This document shows positions 1 through 11,192 of a DNA stretch of 64,000 nucleotides, piece after piece. The translations under genes were made by a program, and so were the position numbers. Position 1 is the first letter of the stretch. Each line of letters begins with the position of its first letter. This stretch comes from Euphorbia lathyris. Its lineage: Eukaryota > Streptophyta > Magnoliopsida > Malpighiales > Euphorbiaceae. Location of the stretch: NCBI RefSeq assembly GCF_963576675.1, contig NC_088916.1:48609001-48673000 (forward strand). The letters are read 5' to 3'. The notes beneath the pieces were generated by a model. That model did no database searches and had not been told where the DNA came from. It was given only the letters and a program-made list of their open reading frames with translations.

Positions 1-2480
1 TAGTGGTTATTAACTAGTATTTTCATGTCGATAAAGTTACTATGACGCTGCAAAAGAGAGCTTGGCTAGACCCTAGTGTCGGATACTCTGACGCTCAAGT
101 CAATTTGGACTCCTAAGAAATAAGAGAATTATGCATCTTTGAAGGGAGTTCATACCATTTATATAAGAGTATAAACTCCTAGTTTAATTAGGAGAAAACT
201 AACTCTTATTTTACTAAGGAAGAAACTCTAATTGAAGTAAATTTTTTTGGTAGTGCTATTTGTGCGGTAAGAACTCCTAAACATGTTAGAATGTGGGATG
301 TTCTAATTCATAAATAAATGAGCTTTTGGAAGCATGGATAGAACGTCCAGATAAAGGGTGAGGAGGATCCACTATAATTTGAAACCAGATCTTCAAAGTA
401 TTCACATTTTTTCATCACTATATAGCTGGTGTGTTACATCATTCGTGTTGTGTTATATATTTTAGGGTCTAGAGTTTATAATTTAGGGTTGCGAGTTTAT
501 TTTTTAAAAGTTTATATTTTGAAGTTTAGAATTTTATATAAATAAATAATTAAAATACATATATAGTTAATTAATTGATTACTTAATACTAAAATGTTAC
601 TTAACATTAAATTATTGGCCTGAAGTGTATAGTAAAATCTCTCTACACATACTTTGTACTTTAGTGATCATGGATTTATTTCATACTAAATTACATGCAT
701 GCATTAATGAACATCCTGTAATATAAGAGTATATATACAAGACACTTTCCATCAATATTAAATTAAGGTCAATTTGTTACAACTTCAAATTGATTATTAT
801 TATTATTATTATTATTTTTTTATGGAAATTATTATTAATGATTATCTCCTAAATAGAAAGTTGAAAAATAAAATGTGATGGCGTCATGTAGAAGAACAAG
901 TATCCTTAATATCATCTGTCCAAAGTTTTGCTCCCCAATTTTGGGGAAATGTATGGGCATTCCCATTCATCCCCATACCTTAGTAAGAAAAACATATTCT
1001 TATTTCTTTTACCTTTGCTCCCAATATTAATGTAAGAATTGATATTTGTTGGGTTTGGAAATGAATAAACATCTTGTTACCTAAACTTTCTTCTAATTTT
1101 TTTTTAATAGAAAACGTATCATAAGTAAAAGTTGGAAACTTGGTAGTACATATTTTGGTAAGAGAAGAGAAATGGAGGAAGATAGTGACGGATTCAGAAT
1201 TCACTGTCTCTCATAATTTATGGGTGTTCAATTAATATTTTTTATATTTTTACTACCGGCTAGATAATTTCATAAAATTTTTAGCATTTTCTAATAACCA
1301 ATCAACGGATGCTCAAACCCCACAAACCTCCCTCTCAATCAGTCCCTGGAGGAAGGCACATGCATTAGCATTAGCATTAGCATATTGGTATCAAAGGTAG
1401 CTTTTCTTTTTCCTTCCTGTAAAAATGGTTGGGGCATCCATCTTTCTTTTTGTTACCCCATGTGGACAGGTAATAAGAATCACATGCTCCACTTCCTTTA
1501 CATTACATATCAATCCAATTACTCAAACATTTTTATGTCCCCTCTCTCTCTCATTCCCTCTATAATCACACCCTCCTTTCTTTATTACAATTATTACCAC
1601 CATTATTAATCCTGCTACCTCTTTTGTTACTCAGTGCACTCTTTTTAATACATAATCTTTTTTTCATGCATTACAGACATCATTTGCATAATTCCAAATT
1701 AACATAATTATCATTCACTATATCTTGTCTTCTTTAATTAGGATTAAGAATATCTATTCAGTTTGTTTTTTATTTAAATAAAAGAAAGAAAGAAAGAGAA
1801 ACATAACATGTGCAAAGATTGATGAGTATATATCCTCTAGTCAAGTAGTGGGGTTCTGAATTCAGAATTCTCCACTTAAATTACTATTTTTCTATATGTT
1901 GAACTCGATATTTAGGGTTAGCCCATCCATCACCAATCAAATCTAAAGGTTAACTTCATTATTTCATTTTGTTATCAAGCTTCCCCACCAATCAAACACT
2001 ATGGCCCTTCCTTTTCTCTTCTGTTTTCCTGGTCAAGATTACTTGTTTTTGTCTATCTCCTATTTATCTTTTAAATTCTTCTAACCTTTTACTAAACACA
2101 ACTATTTTGGTCAACTAATTTTTTAAACATATCTAATTTTTTAATTCTCCTAAACCATTTTCATATCTTTTTTATAAAATTCAAAATTAAGCATTCAAAA
2201 AAATAAATATTCAATTTTAAATGATTAATATTATAAATATTGAAACTGTTAAATGATAAAGTTGTTTGATAAAATAAGAAAAATAAAGTATTGAATTTAA
2301 AGATATGAAGTTTTTTAAGGTATAAAAAAATTATGATTTTTTTACTAGAGATGGAAATTTAATATATTTAAAAAGTATATAAATCAATTCTTACATAAAA
2401 GTTTGGAATATTATTTCACTCACCAAATTAAGTGATTTTTAACTTAATATTTTAAATCATGTTATCAAATAAGTTAAAAA
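1..2480. other. AT-rich intergenic DNA, no gene seen
   Basis: I see no coding region with family similarity. Short open frames near 980-1204 and 1385-1609 have low-complexity, AT-driven translations and no recognisable motif. A small run of attagc units lies at about 1364-1384, and a pyrimidine-rich stretch covers about 1380-1620. Confidence 0.6.
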
Positions 2481-2489
2481 CTACTAACA

Positions 2490-2950
2490 TTGAATCTGGA
2501 CTTGGGCTCTTCGTTTATTGCTGAGCTCTGAGTATCTTTTCTGGGCTTAGGATGGCAGAGGGTCTGGAAATTAGGAAGCTGCTCTTGGAGTCAGACAATC
2601 TCGAAGCAGTCAATTTAATTTTTGATAAAAGGGTTATGTGCTTAGGGAGCCATAATTTAATCAATGCAATTATAATGATTTGCTCCTCTTTCGATAGTAT
2701 CAACTTCTGCCATGGTTACAAAGAGCAGAATCGGATGGCAGATCGGCTTGCTACAAAAGGCCATGAGAGGGCTTTGGCGTCTCGATTTTCTCGTCTCCCC
2801 CTGATTTCCTTTTGTCTTTGCTTTCGGAAGATAATGTGGAAGTTAGCTTTCCTAGGATAATCCCGGACTAACTTGTTGTAGTGTTTTGTTTTTTCCTTCT
2901 TTTTCCTACCAAAAAAAATTAATAGTTTTTCCACCAAAAAAAATTAATAG
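2490..2950 (+). pseudogene. LINE 3' remnant with RNase H-like domain
   Basis: The readable part (2552-2860) contains ESDNLEAVNLI followed by CHGYKEQNRMADRLA, the second half of the plant LINE RNase H fold (RVT_3 type): an Asp after Ser in the third strand and the final Asp in the helix ahead of LA. Upstream to about 2490 the same frame continues with an AEL-like motif but is broken by a stop. The reading ends at 2860, and an A-rich stretch with a duplicated 25-bp unit follows (2905-2955), which fits a LINE 3' tail. Reverse transcriptase and endonuclease are absent. This is most likely a strongly 5'-truncated LINE insertion. A clear target-site duplication was not found. Confidence 0.65.
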
Positions 2951-3410
2951 TTTTAAAAGCCTTTTTTTAATCATCAAACACCTTAATTAGTTTAAAGATT
3001 CAACATTCATTAATCATTTTACTTGCTACTATTTACTTATTCATAGGTTAAATCATTGTCAAAGTGAATTGTAAAAGTTAGGAATTTAAAGTCTAAGGTC
3101 CTATTTATTTCTCAAAAAATATTGTGCAGGAAAATATTTCCTGATTTTTCGATATTTACTTGTTTAAAAAAATAAGTCAGTAAAATATTAGGTTATTTAA
3201 CACAAAAATATAAGAAGAAAGTAAAGAAAATGTTTTACTTTTTGGTACTATATACCCTATTTCATCTTACCATTTTAAAAACAATAGATATTCATAACTT
3301 TTTTCCATTTTCATTTTCTAGTATTGTAGTTAAACACCAAAAAATATTTTATTTTTCAAAAAAAATCCCTTATCTAATATTTTCTAGCAAATAAGCCTAA
3401 AATAGTTTAG
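2951..3410. other. AT-rich intergenic DNA, nothing recognised
   Basis: This is A/T-rich sequence with homopolymer runs between the LINE remnant and the A/B dispersed repeat. No open frame or inverted repeat stands out. Confidence 0.5.
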
Positions 3411-3990
3411 GAAAAATTACACAGAAATTCATATTTTAAAAATCATTTACAACTATATCAAGTTATAATTTTTTATTATGTCAAACTAGTAAAATCAGTA
3501 CTTTTAATATATTTTAAAGATTAAAATTTATAAATTAGAAGTCTAGAATATATTTTCTTGGGTTTATGATTTATGAATTGGAGTCTAGATTTTTTAAATT
3601 ATGGTGTAAAATTATAATATATAAAGAATAATGACATATTAAAAATTAAGTTTGGTGATATGACTTAATTGTAATTTTGTACTTAATTATTATGATATTC
3701 ATGTATTTGACCCAATAGTTTATCAATTGAGCCTGAAGGCATTTAGGGCCGTTGTGCATTAGAGGTCCATTATCATATATGGACCTGGCCTAAGCCCAAG
3801 ATCCCTATAAATTGAATTTGATATTTATAAAAAGTAATATTAAGCCCAGCTAGACCATAATATAAATACCATATTTTATAAATTATTGAAGTAACTATTT
3901 TTAAATATAATATGCATTATTCAAACCAAAAAAAAATATATATATATATATAATATGCATTATAAATATTCAGTTATAATATGTATATAT
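3411..3990 (+). repeat. Dispersed repeat, copy 1 (segments A and B)
   Basis: Segment A (about 3411-3690) recurs in the same orientation at about 16062-16346 and again, shorter, at 20035-20365. Segment B (about 3828-3985, beginning near taatattaagcccagctag) recurs inverted at about 15862-15986. The copies differ by many substitutions, so the family is old. No coding capacity is visible. Segment B contains a short (TA)n run at about 3936-3952. Confidence 0.65.
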
Positions 3991-4557
3991 AGAGAGAGAG
4001 GATTTTGACCCAAAATTGGGCTTTTTATGAGGTGCTTATTTAACAGGGTTCGAAAATTGCAAGAAGCTTCTCTACCGGTTTATTAATATCCGGATTTTTT
4101 TTAATTACGAAAATAGAAACCGATAGCAGAGCTACCGGTTTCTATTTTTTAATATAAAAAGGAGAAGTCAGTAGCTCTGCTACCGGCTTCATTTCTTGGT
4201 CAGAAATATTAGAATTATGTAAAAGGTTAGAAATATTAGAATTTTATTAAATGTTAGAATTATGTTAAATATATTAAATGTTAGAATTATGTTAGAAGTA
4301 TGTTTGATGTTAGAAATATTGAGATAACATTTAACTACTTGTATATTATGTAGGATAACTTGGAACAAATGGCCTACCAAAACAGACCTCAACAAATAAT
4401 AACTTCAGGACCGATAATTGACGATTTATGGGCCATATTAGAAGAATTTATATAATCAACATTGATAAATTATTAAACTTTTACGTTGTACCATTTTAGT
4501 CATTTTGGTTCATAAACTTACTCATTCTACTAAATATCATTAACTTACTTTTTTTTT

Positions 4558-5281
4558 AGACCTGTTCATGGGCTGGGCTGAGCTACACCGGGCTTATGAA
4601 TAAAAACTTCTACCCAAACCCAGCCCAACCCATGCTAAATATGTTTCGGGCTCGGGCCGGGCCGGGCTGGATCAAAAAACCTTAATCCTAGGTCCAGCCC
4701 AGGCTCGCCCATACTGATATTTTATATATATAAATTTCAATTTTCAATTCAACTTTTTTTTTTAATGAAACATTTCAATGAAATTACAATTAACAGTACT
4801 ATAAAAAAAAGTGAGGTTTAAAGTGAATGGGTATGGAGATGGAGGGAGGGAGGTAGGCAGGGAATGTGAAAAAAAAAAACAATCATGTTTAGATTAGGTT
4901 TGTTTAGGTATGTTTTATATATTAGGTTGAAATAGTTTTTAGTTTTATTATTATTATATATTATTAATAAGTAAATATATGAATAACTTGTATAACAGGA
5001 TAGGGATAAGTTTTAGACTTGATCTTTATATTTGAGTTTTATTAATTAACATATAACCTGTAATAATATACAAATAAAATATAAATACATACTAATATTT
5101 TACGGGCCGGGTCGGGCTAAGACGGGCTTTTATAATAGATCCCAAACCCAACCTATAAATTCATGGGTATCTTCGGGCTTGGGTCGGGCCGGGCTAGATA
5201 AAAATTTAGTCTGACCAAGCACGTCCCATTATCTACGGGTTTGGACGGACTGGGCGGGCCATCGGGTCCATGAACATGTCT
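4558..5281. mobile_element. hAT-type MITE, about 724 bp
   Basis: The ends are agacctgttcatggg and, inverted, agacatgttcatgga. The same subterminal motifs (gggctgggc, gggccgggc, cgggcc) crowd both ends, making islands of high GC around an AT-rich core. The flanks are acttttttttt on the left (4547-4557) and acttttttttt on the right (5282-5292), consistent with a target-site duplication of about 8 bp blurred by the T run. Terminal repeats starting near GTTCATGG with GGGC-rich subterminal repeats are typical of plant hAT MITEs. No coding capacity. Confidence 0.7.
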
Positions 5282-5299
5282 ACTTTTTTTTTTCAAACA

Positions 5300-5690
5300 T
5301 ACATATATAATCTATTTAAGTTTATAATTACTACTTCTACATACAAAATCTATTTTAGTTCATAATTACTACTTCTAAAACAAAATTCTTATTTAAGTTC
5401 ATAATTACTACTTCTACAAACAAAATATATTTTAGTTCATAATTACTATTTCTACAAACAAAAATCTTATTTTAGTTCATAGTTACTACTTTTACAAACA
5501 AAATTCTTATTAAAGTAGTTCATAATTACTACTTCTATATATAAAATTCTTATTTAAGTTCATAATTACTATTTCTACATACAAAATCTATTTTAGTTCA
5601 TAATTCCTACTTCTACAAACAAAATTTTTATTTAAATTCATAATTACTACTTCTACATACAAAATTTATTTTAGTTCGTGATTACTACTT
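5300..5690. repeat. Minisatellite, about 40-bp unit
   Basis: About ten degenerate tandem copies share the core ttcataattactacttct followed by acaaacaaaattcttattt, with single-base variants and small length changes between units. It abuts the hAT MITE on the left. Fragments of related AT-rich units continue on both sides of the TRIM array to about 6470. Confidence 0.8.
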
Positions 5691-6054
5691 AATAATACAT
5701 ATTTACATTGTTGTAAAATATAAAAATAATTACTTAATCATACACATTTTGTAACACCCTGGTCCAATACCATGTAGATATTGTCCGCTCTGGCCCAATT
5801 CCAACACATTGGGCCGCACGGCTTTAAAACGCGTCTGCATGTATTGGATTCTCATCTTACTAATAAGCCCCAATCACTCCCTCTCCATTTCCGATGTGGG
5901 ATTCGGTTCATTCCTGTCCCCATCGCCATCCCTTAGGACCGCTCCTTGCTCAGGCCTTCTTACCCCGGCGCCACCCACTCCGGACCGGGTCGTTACAGGC
6001 CCACCAGCTTCCGACTGGTTCGTCCCCGAACCACACATCGTACGTGGAGAGTCG

Positions 6055-6066
6055 GCTCTGATACCA
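6055..6066 (-). promoter_or_regulatory. Primer-binding site (tRNA-Met), TRIM copy 1
   Basis: The plus strand reads gctctgatacca, so the minus strand reads TGGTATCAGAGC. It lies 2 bp outside the LTR at 6069-6316, the normal spacing. Confidence 0.85.
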
Positions 6067-6373
6067 ATTGTAACACCCTGGTCCAATACCATGTAGATAT
6101 TGTCCGCTCTGGCCCAATTCCAACACATTGGGCCGCACGGCTTTAAAACGCGTCTGCATGTATTGGATTCTCATCTTACTAATAAGCCCCAATCACTCCC
6201 TCTCCATTTTCGATGTGGGATTCGGTTCATTCCTGTCCTCATCGCCATCCCTTAGGGCCGCTCCTTGCTCAGGCCTTCTTACCCCGGCGCCACCCACTCC
6301 GGACCGGGTCGTTACAGGCCCACCAGCTTCCGCCTGGTTCGTCCCCGAACCACACATCGTACGTGGAGAGTCG

Positions 6374-6385
6374 GCTCTGATACCA
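6374..6385 (-). promoter_or_regulatory. Primer-binding site (tRNA-Met), TRIM copy 2
   Basis: This is the same 12-bp site 319 bp further on. The LTR that should follow is reduced to tgtaac. Confidence 0.85.
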
Positions 6386-6394
6386 ATTGTAACT

Positions 6395-6770
6395 AAAAAT
6401 AACTACTTAATCATACACATCTACATTATTCTAAATAATAAAAATAACTACTTAACTATACACATTTGTATACATACCTTAATCTTTTTGGAAAATAAGT
6501 TGAGAAATTGGAGGACAAAGATACCAAATTTTAATGATAGTTTTTTTTTTTGTAGGTAAATTTTAATGATAGTTAATATGTCATAGAAGTGATATTGAGA
6601 AATTATAGTGTTTTTGAAGAAAAATAATAGAAGTGGGACGAGGGATATAAAAAATAAGAGTAATGAAAATGGTGGGGATGGGGGGGAGTATGTTTCCAAA
6701 TTTCCTTCCGGTTGACGTTATACGTATTCACAGTTAGCGAAACCCTGAATGTGTAGTCACTGCTTAGCTG
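6395..6770. other. AT-rich DNA between TRIM and right arm of the 3-kb element
   Basis: It holds degenerate AT-rich units like those left of the TRIM (taactacttaatcatacac type), then unremarkable sequence. Small open frames here have no family features. Confidence 0.5.
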
Positions 6771-7107
6771 TGCTACCGGTTTCAAAGAAGAAACCAGAGA
6801 GGCCGATAGCTCTCTGATTTTGGAATATATTCCATATTGTGTCAGTCTCTGGCTGACACATATTGGAAACCGGTAGGGAAGCTTCCGGTTTCCTTACAAT
6901 TTGAAATAAGAAGCTTCTCAATCGGTTTTGAACCCGGTTAAACAAGCACCATATAGGAAAAAAAAATTAACCGGACTTTATGATGAATTATCTCATTAAA
7001 AGCTCCATTTTGGATCAAAATCCTATACTTTATTTTTGTCATAGCCTAATCCTATACTACGTCGTTTTGAGTATAAAAATCAATAAAAATCGCTGCTACT
7101 GATGAGG

Positions 7108-7156
7108 GGATTCGAACCTTGGACCCTTCAACTACATTCCACATTGCTTACCACTA
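7108..7156 (-). promoter_or_regulatory. tRNA-like A and B boxes, left arm
   Basis: On the minus strand TAGTGGTAAG (7147-7156) is followed by GGTTCGAATCC (7108-7118). The B box matches the pol III consensus exactly. The element between them is too short and unpaired to be a true tRNA. Confidence 0.5.
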
Positions 7157-8121
7157 AAACAATTGCTTTTCTTATGTATTATGTTGCGCGCTGCTTAATA
7201 TACTACTACCCTTGTAGCTTCTATTGTTTAATATTTGACGCATTCACTTATTAATATCGATTAAATATGCATAATAATGAAGTATTAATAGAAAAAAAAG
7301 AAATGTGCATAAATAGAAAAAAAGAAATATGCATAATAATGAATTATTAATAGAAAAAAATCTAAGAACATGCTCTAATTTCTTATTTATTTAATTTCTC
7401 TATATTTTTGTAATTTATGTTTTAAAATGTTAAGGACGATGTTCTAAATATTGTTACATATGTTCTAAACTTTATAATTTGTGTTCTAAAAATTAAGTAT
7501 AATGTTTTAAAAAAATCAATAAATATATGGACCATTTTTACATTTGTTCTATAATATAATTTATAACTCATATTCTAAATAACATAACGTATGTTCTAAA
7601 AAACATAACGTATGTTCTAAAGTTTATAGTTTGTGTTCCAAAAATTAAGTATAATGTTCTAAAAAAATCAGTAGATATCTGGATCGTTTTTTTATTTGTT
7701 CTATAATATAATTTATAACTCATATTCGAAAAAACATAACACATGTTCTAAAAAACATAACGTATGTTATAAAAAAATATGTCGTACGTTCTAAACTTCA
7801 TAGTTCGTGTTTTAAAAGTTAAAATATATGTTCTAACGTATGTTTTAAAAATTATATAACATAAATTACAAAAATATAAAGGAATTAAATAAATAAGAAA
7901 TTGGAGCATGTTCTTGCATTTTTTTCTATTAATAATTTTCTATTATGCATATTTCTTTTTTATTAATAATTCATTATTATGCATATTTAATCGATATTAA
8001 TAAGTGCATGCGTCAAATATTAAACAATAGTCCTTTAAAAAAATATTAAACAATAGAACTACTAGCACAATGATATATTAAGCAGCGCGCATGATATAAT
8101 GCATAAGAGAAGTAAGTGTCT

Positions 8122-8171
8122 TAGTGGTAAGTATGGTGGAATGTAGATAGAAGGGTGCAAGGTTTGAATCC
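8122..8171 (+). promoter_or_regulatory. tRNA-Asp-like A and B boxes, right arm
   Basis: tagtggtaagtat (8122-8134) is the D-arm sequence typical of plant tRNA-Asp, and ggtttgaatcc (8161-8171) is a one-mismatch B box. The spacing of about 30 bp is within the range of tRNA internal promoters. Confidence 0.5.
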
Positions 8172-8238
8172 CATCATCAGCAGTAGTGTTTTTCATTGAT
8201 TTTTATTGATTTATATACTCAAAATGACGTAGTTTTGA

Positions 8239-8239
<1 letters not shown>

Positions 8240-8269
<30 letters not shown>
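8240..8269. repeat. (TA)n microsatellite
   Basis: Fifteen uninterrupted TA units between two inverted-repeat elements. Confidence 0.95.
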
Positions 8270-8271
<2 letters not shown>

Positions 8272-9944
8272 AGAGATCAGGTGTGACACATTTCTTATAG
8301 TGTGACAAGCCTTATTATGTGATAAGGACCAATTTTGTAAGTGGCAAATTTGTAAATAAAAGGAAAAAGAAAATTGTTTTATTTCTTTTCTTTAAAATGC
8401 ATTTTCTCGACTTTTCCAACCTTGTTTTTCAAAAACTTTTATACCGTTGGACTCGTCTTAAATAGACGGTCATTTTAAGATCCCAAAAGCTTAGGTAAAA
8501 AAAATTCCGGTGAATAGAATCCGGCGATTTGTTTTTCTGTGAGAAAAAAATGCCCAAAAAATTTTCAAAAAAATCCAGAAAATGTAAAACATCATTCTGA
8601 GAAACTTTAATTCTTGACTCAAAGTGAGATTCCTTACGGTTTAATCCCAAATCAACGGAATCCGGCGATTAGGTGGGCGTTTTCCGGTGAGAAAACAGAA
8701 AGTATCCAGGAAATTTTTAAAAAATTCTAGAAAATGTAAAACACTATTTTGAGAAACTTTAATTCTCGGATGGAAGCAGGATTTCTTAAGGTTTAGTTCC
8801 AATAAAACAATTTCCTTAATTTTATCCATTTTACATGCTTCAACAATTTATTGGGTCAAAACCGTAAGAAATCTCGTTTTGAGCCAAGAATTAAAGTTTC
8901 TTAAAATTATGTTTTACATATGTTAGAATTTTTTGATAATTTTTTGGACATGTTTTGGTCTTACCTTTTAGTACTATGTGTTGCAATATTTTGTTGGAAC
9001 AATATAACAATTCTGTTGGAACAATATAAGTATTCTGTTGGAACAATATAATTATTCTATTGGAAGAATATAAGAATTAGAATTATTTTCTAAACAATAT
9101 AACTACTATAAATTTGAAGATACTATATTAAATACTAAGAAACAAAAATGAAATTGAAGACATAGATAATAAAATTGATTTCGAACAATTGGTAAACTGA
9201 TTTATTGTGTTGGAACAATATAAGTATTATGCTGGAATAATAGAACTATTTTGTTGGAAAAATTGATACACTGATTTATTCTGTTGGAACAATATAAGTA
9301 TTATGTTGGAACAAATGATACACTGATTTGGAACAATTTCGTACACTGTCGGAACAATGTAAGTAGGACAAAAAAACGTGTCCAGAAAATTATCAAAAAA
9401 TTTCAAAACATATAAAACATCATTTTAAGAAACTTTAATTCTTGACTCAAAACGAGATTCCTTACGGTTTTGACCCAACAAATTATTGAAGCATGTAAAA
9501 TGGATAAAATTAAGGAATAAGTTTTATTGGGACTAAACCGTAAGAAATCTCACTTCTTCTCAAGAATTAAAGTTTCTCAGAATAATATTTTACATTTTCT
9601 GGAATGTTTTGAGAATTTTCTGGGCACTTTTTTTTCGCCAAAAAACGTCCACCCGGATTCCGTTCACCGGAATTTTTTTTACTTGAGCTTCAGGGATCTT
9701 AAAATGACCGTCTAATTTAGACAAGTCTAATAGTATAAAAAATTTCGAAAAAAGAGGTTAGAAATGTCAGAAAAATGTATTTTAAAGAAAAGAAATAAAA
9801 CAATTTTCTATATCCTCTCTTTCCTTTTATTTACAAATTTGCCACCTTGCCCTTTTCGATTATCATCAAAATTACGTAGTTTTGTTATGTCACACAATAA
9901 GCTCATTGTCACACCCTAACACTCATTATCATACTAGATCTCAC

Positions 9945-9946
<2 letters not shown>
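8270..9946. mobile_element. Foldback or MITE-like element between (TA)n tracts
   Basis: The outer ends match when inverted (ggagagatcaggtgtgaca against gggtgagatctagtatgata), and similarity continues through cttattgtgtgaca, gtggcaaatttgtaaat and the 9527-9715/8429-8650 blocks. Internally the unit containing gagaaactttaattct recurs in both orientations at about 8595, 8750, 8890, 9425 and 9575, so the arms are themselves composite. Centre units around ggaacaatataa repeat many times (about 8995-9360). Apparent open frames here are mirror images of each other and reflect the inverted repeat, not protein selection. No transposase. Confidence 0.65.
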
Positions 9947-10009
<63 letters not shown>

Positions 10010-10014
10010 TATAT
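9947..10014. repeat. (TA)n microsatellite with one interruption
   Basis: A run of about 68 bp of TA with a single gat interruption near 10008, located exactly between two inverted-repeat elements. Confidence 0.95.
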
Positions 10015-11192
10015 AGTCAGGCTATAGAGAGGGACTCTCTTACTTCTTATTCTAAGGGAAGAATGGAGTTACTCTAATTGCCAAACAGAAATAGAGTTAT
10101 TTAATTAACTTGTTTAATTAAATTAAACTTAAAATCCTAACACACCTCTCTCTCTCTCTTCCGTTCTGTTAATCGCTATTCACGGATTCTCATTCCTTCT
10201 TCCAATTCACGACTAACTCACCTTCTTTCCTTTGACGGATTCACGACTCCGGCCAGGCCATAAATCACAAATCGGTGAGTTTCCCGTCTTATTTAATTGT
10301 CTTAATCACGATTCACGGCTTTCTCACTCCTTCAAATTGACGACTAACTCTCATTTTTCAAAGGGAAAGATTCACCACTCCGGCCAGGCCACAAATCACA
10401 AATCGGTGAGTTTCCCGTCTTATTTAATTATCTTATCCATGACTCTTGTTGGGATTAGGGGGGTAGAATTTCGAACTGCTGTGTGGAGAGGAAGATCATA
10501 ATGGAAATGTTTGCCAACTGGTGTGTTTTGTTTTGCTTGTTTAGCTGTGGAGGAAGAAATGAGTGTAATGAGATGAAATTGAATAATCAACTTAAATTTT
10601 GGAGTCAATTTGTAGAACTTATCAGAAAGAAAAAATGAAGTATTTTGTTGGGTTGCAATAATTGGGTTGCAAACAATATTTCAAAATGCATATTGTAATA
10701 CAAAAGGTCTATCAGCCTGTGACTGGGAATTTTGTATCCAATTTTCCATATAAATTTCTAAGATGAATTCCAAAGAAATTAATAAAATGTTGAAATATGT
10801 GCAATTTCCTCACATTGATTCAATGATGTTTAATATGAAACACAAATTACTTAATGCAGATGATAAAATGGAGAAAGGCTGATATATAAAATATAGCAGG
10901 AGAGATCACATTTGAGCTTTTCTTTTACACACATGATCTTTACATTCTCTTCCTCATTTTCTTTTCTTTGTATTTCATGTTTCCATCTCTTCTCCTACAT
11001 TATGCTCACTCCTTTTTACCTCTTCATCGGTGATCAATTCCTCCGATTTTTACAATCAAGAACAAGTGTTCGTTAAATTTCAATTTTACCTTGTCAAACT
11101 GTGGAACTCAACTTCACTAAGTGAGTGAGTTGCATTAATCTCTTGAGATTATTAATGTAATGCCTTAATTTTGTCTTAATTGGTATTCTAAT

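Larger units (their letters stand above)
5750..6389 (-). mobile_element. TRIM retrotransposon in tandem: LTR-internal-LTR-internal
   Basis: A 319-bp unit is repeated twice with only a few differences. Read on the minus strand, each unit has a 248-bp LTR that starts TGTAACGACCC and ends GGGTGTTACA, with a 71-bp internal domain. LTR copies lie at 5750-5997 and 6069-6316. Directly outside each LTR is TGGTATCAGAGC, the standard plant primer-binding site complementary to initiator tRNA-Met. A short G-rich stretch (gctggtgggcc) before the next LTR could be the polypurine tract. There is no coding capacity. TG...CA ends, a tRNA-Met site and total size below 1 kb fit a terminal-repeat retrotransposon in miniature. 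After the second internal domain only tgtaac (6388-6393) remains of a third LTR. Confidence 0.85.
4001..7022. mobile_element. Putative 3-kb inverted-repeat element rich in ccggtt
   Basis: The left end begins gattttgacccaaaattgg and the right end, read on the other strand, begins gattttgatccaaaatgg. Both arms then share a blocky match including GTGCTT.TTTAAC.GGGTTC and GAAGCTTCT. The motif accggttt recurs near both ends (about 4074, 4134, 4182, 6774, 6868, 6884). A related end is seen alone at about 15985-16044. The interior carries no transposase. It hosts a hAT MITE, a minisatellite and a TRIM array, so the element is probably a non-autonomous transposon that received later insertions. The superfamily is undecided and no target-site duplication was found. 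Confidence 0.5.
7051..8239. mobile_element. Foldback element with tRNA-Asp-like boxes in both arms
   Basis: The arms at about 7051-7370 and 7915-8239 are inverted copies of each other over roughly 300 bp, with moderate divergence and small indels. The inner 540 bp is made of degenerate repeats around atgttctaaaaaacataac. Each arm contains a tRNA-like pol III signal: tagtggtaagtat followed about 30 bp later by ggtttgaatcc in the right arm, and the diverged equivalent on the minus strand in the left arm. No coding region is present. The right end runs into a (TA)n tract. The class is uncertain: a MITE or foldback that absorbed a SINE-like head, or two SINE-related copies fused head to head. Confidence 0.6.

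Noticed and set aside
5300..5690. CRISPR-like array from evenly repeated units
   Set aside because: Adjacent degenerate units without unique spacers, in a plant genome. It is a minisatellite.
5809..6559. Open frames of 84-143 codons in the TRIM array
   Set aside because: They repeat with the 319-bp unit, exist on both strands and contain no domain. They are GC-driven open frames in LTR DNA.
8122..8171. A real tRNA-Asp gene
   Set aside because: Only A and B boxes are present. The acceptor and anticodon stems do not pair and the total length is too short.
8429..9715. Three similar short proteins around 8429-8829 and 9527-9715
   Set aside because: They are the same sequence read from opposite arms of an inverted repeat. 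The similarity reflects the DNA palindrome, not protein conservation.
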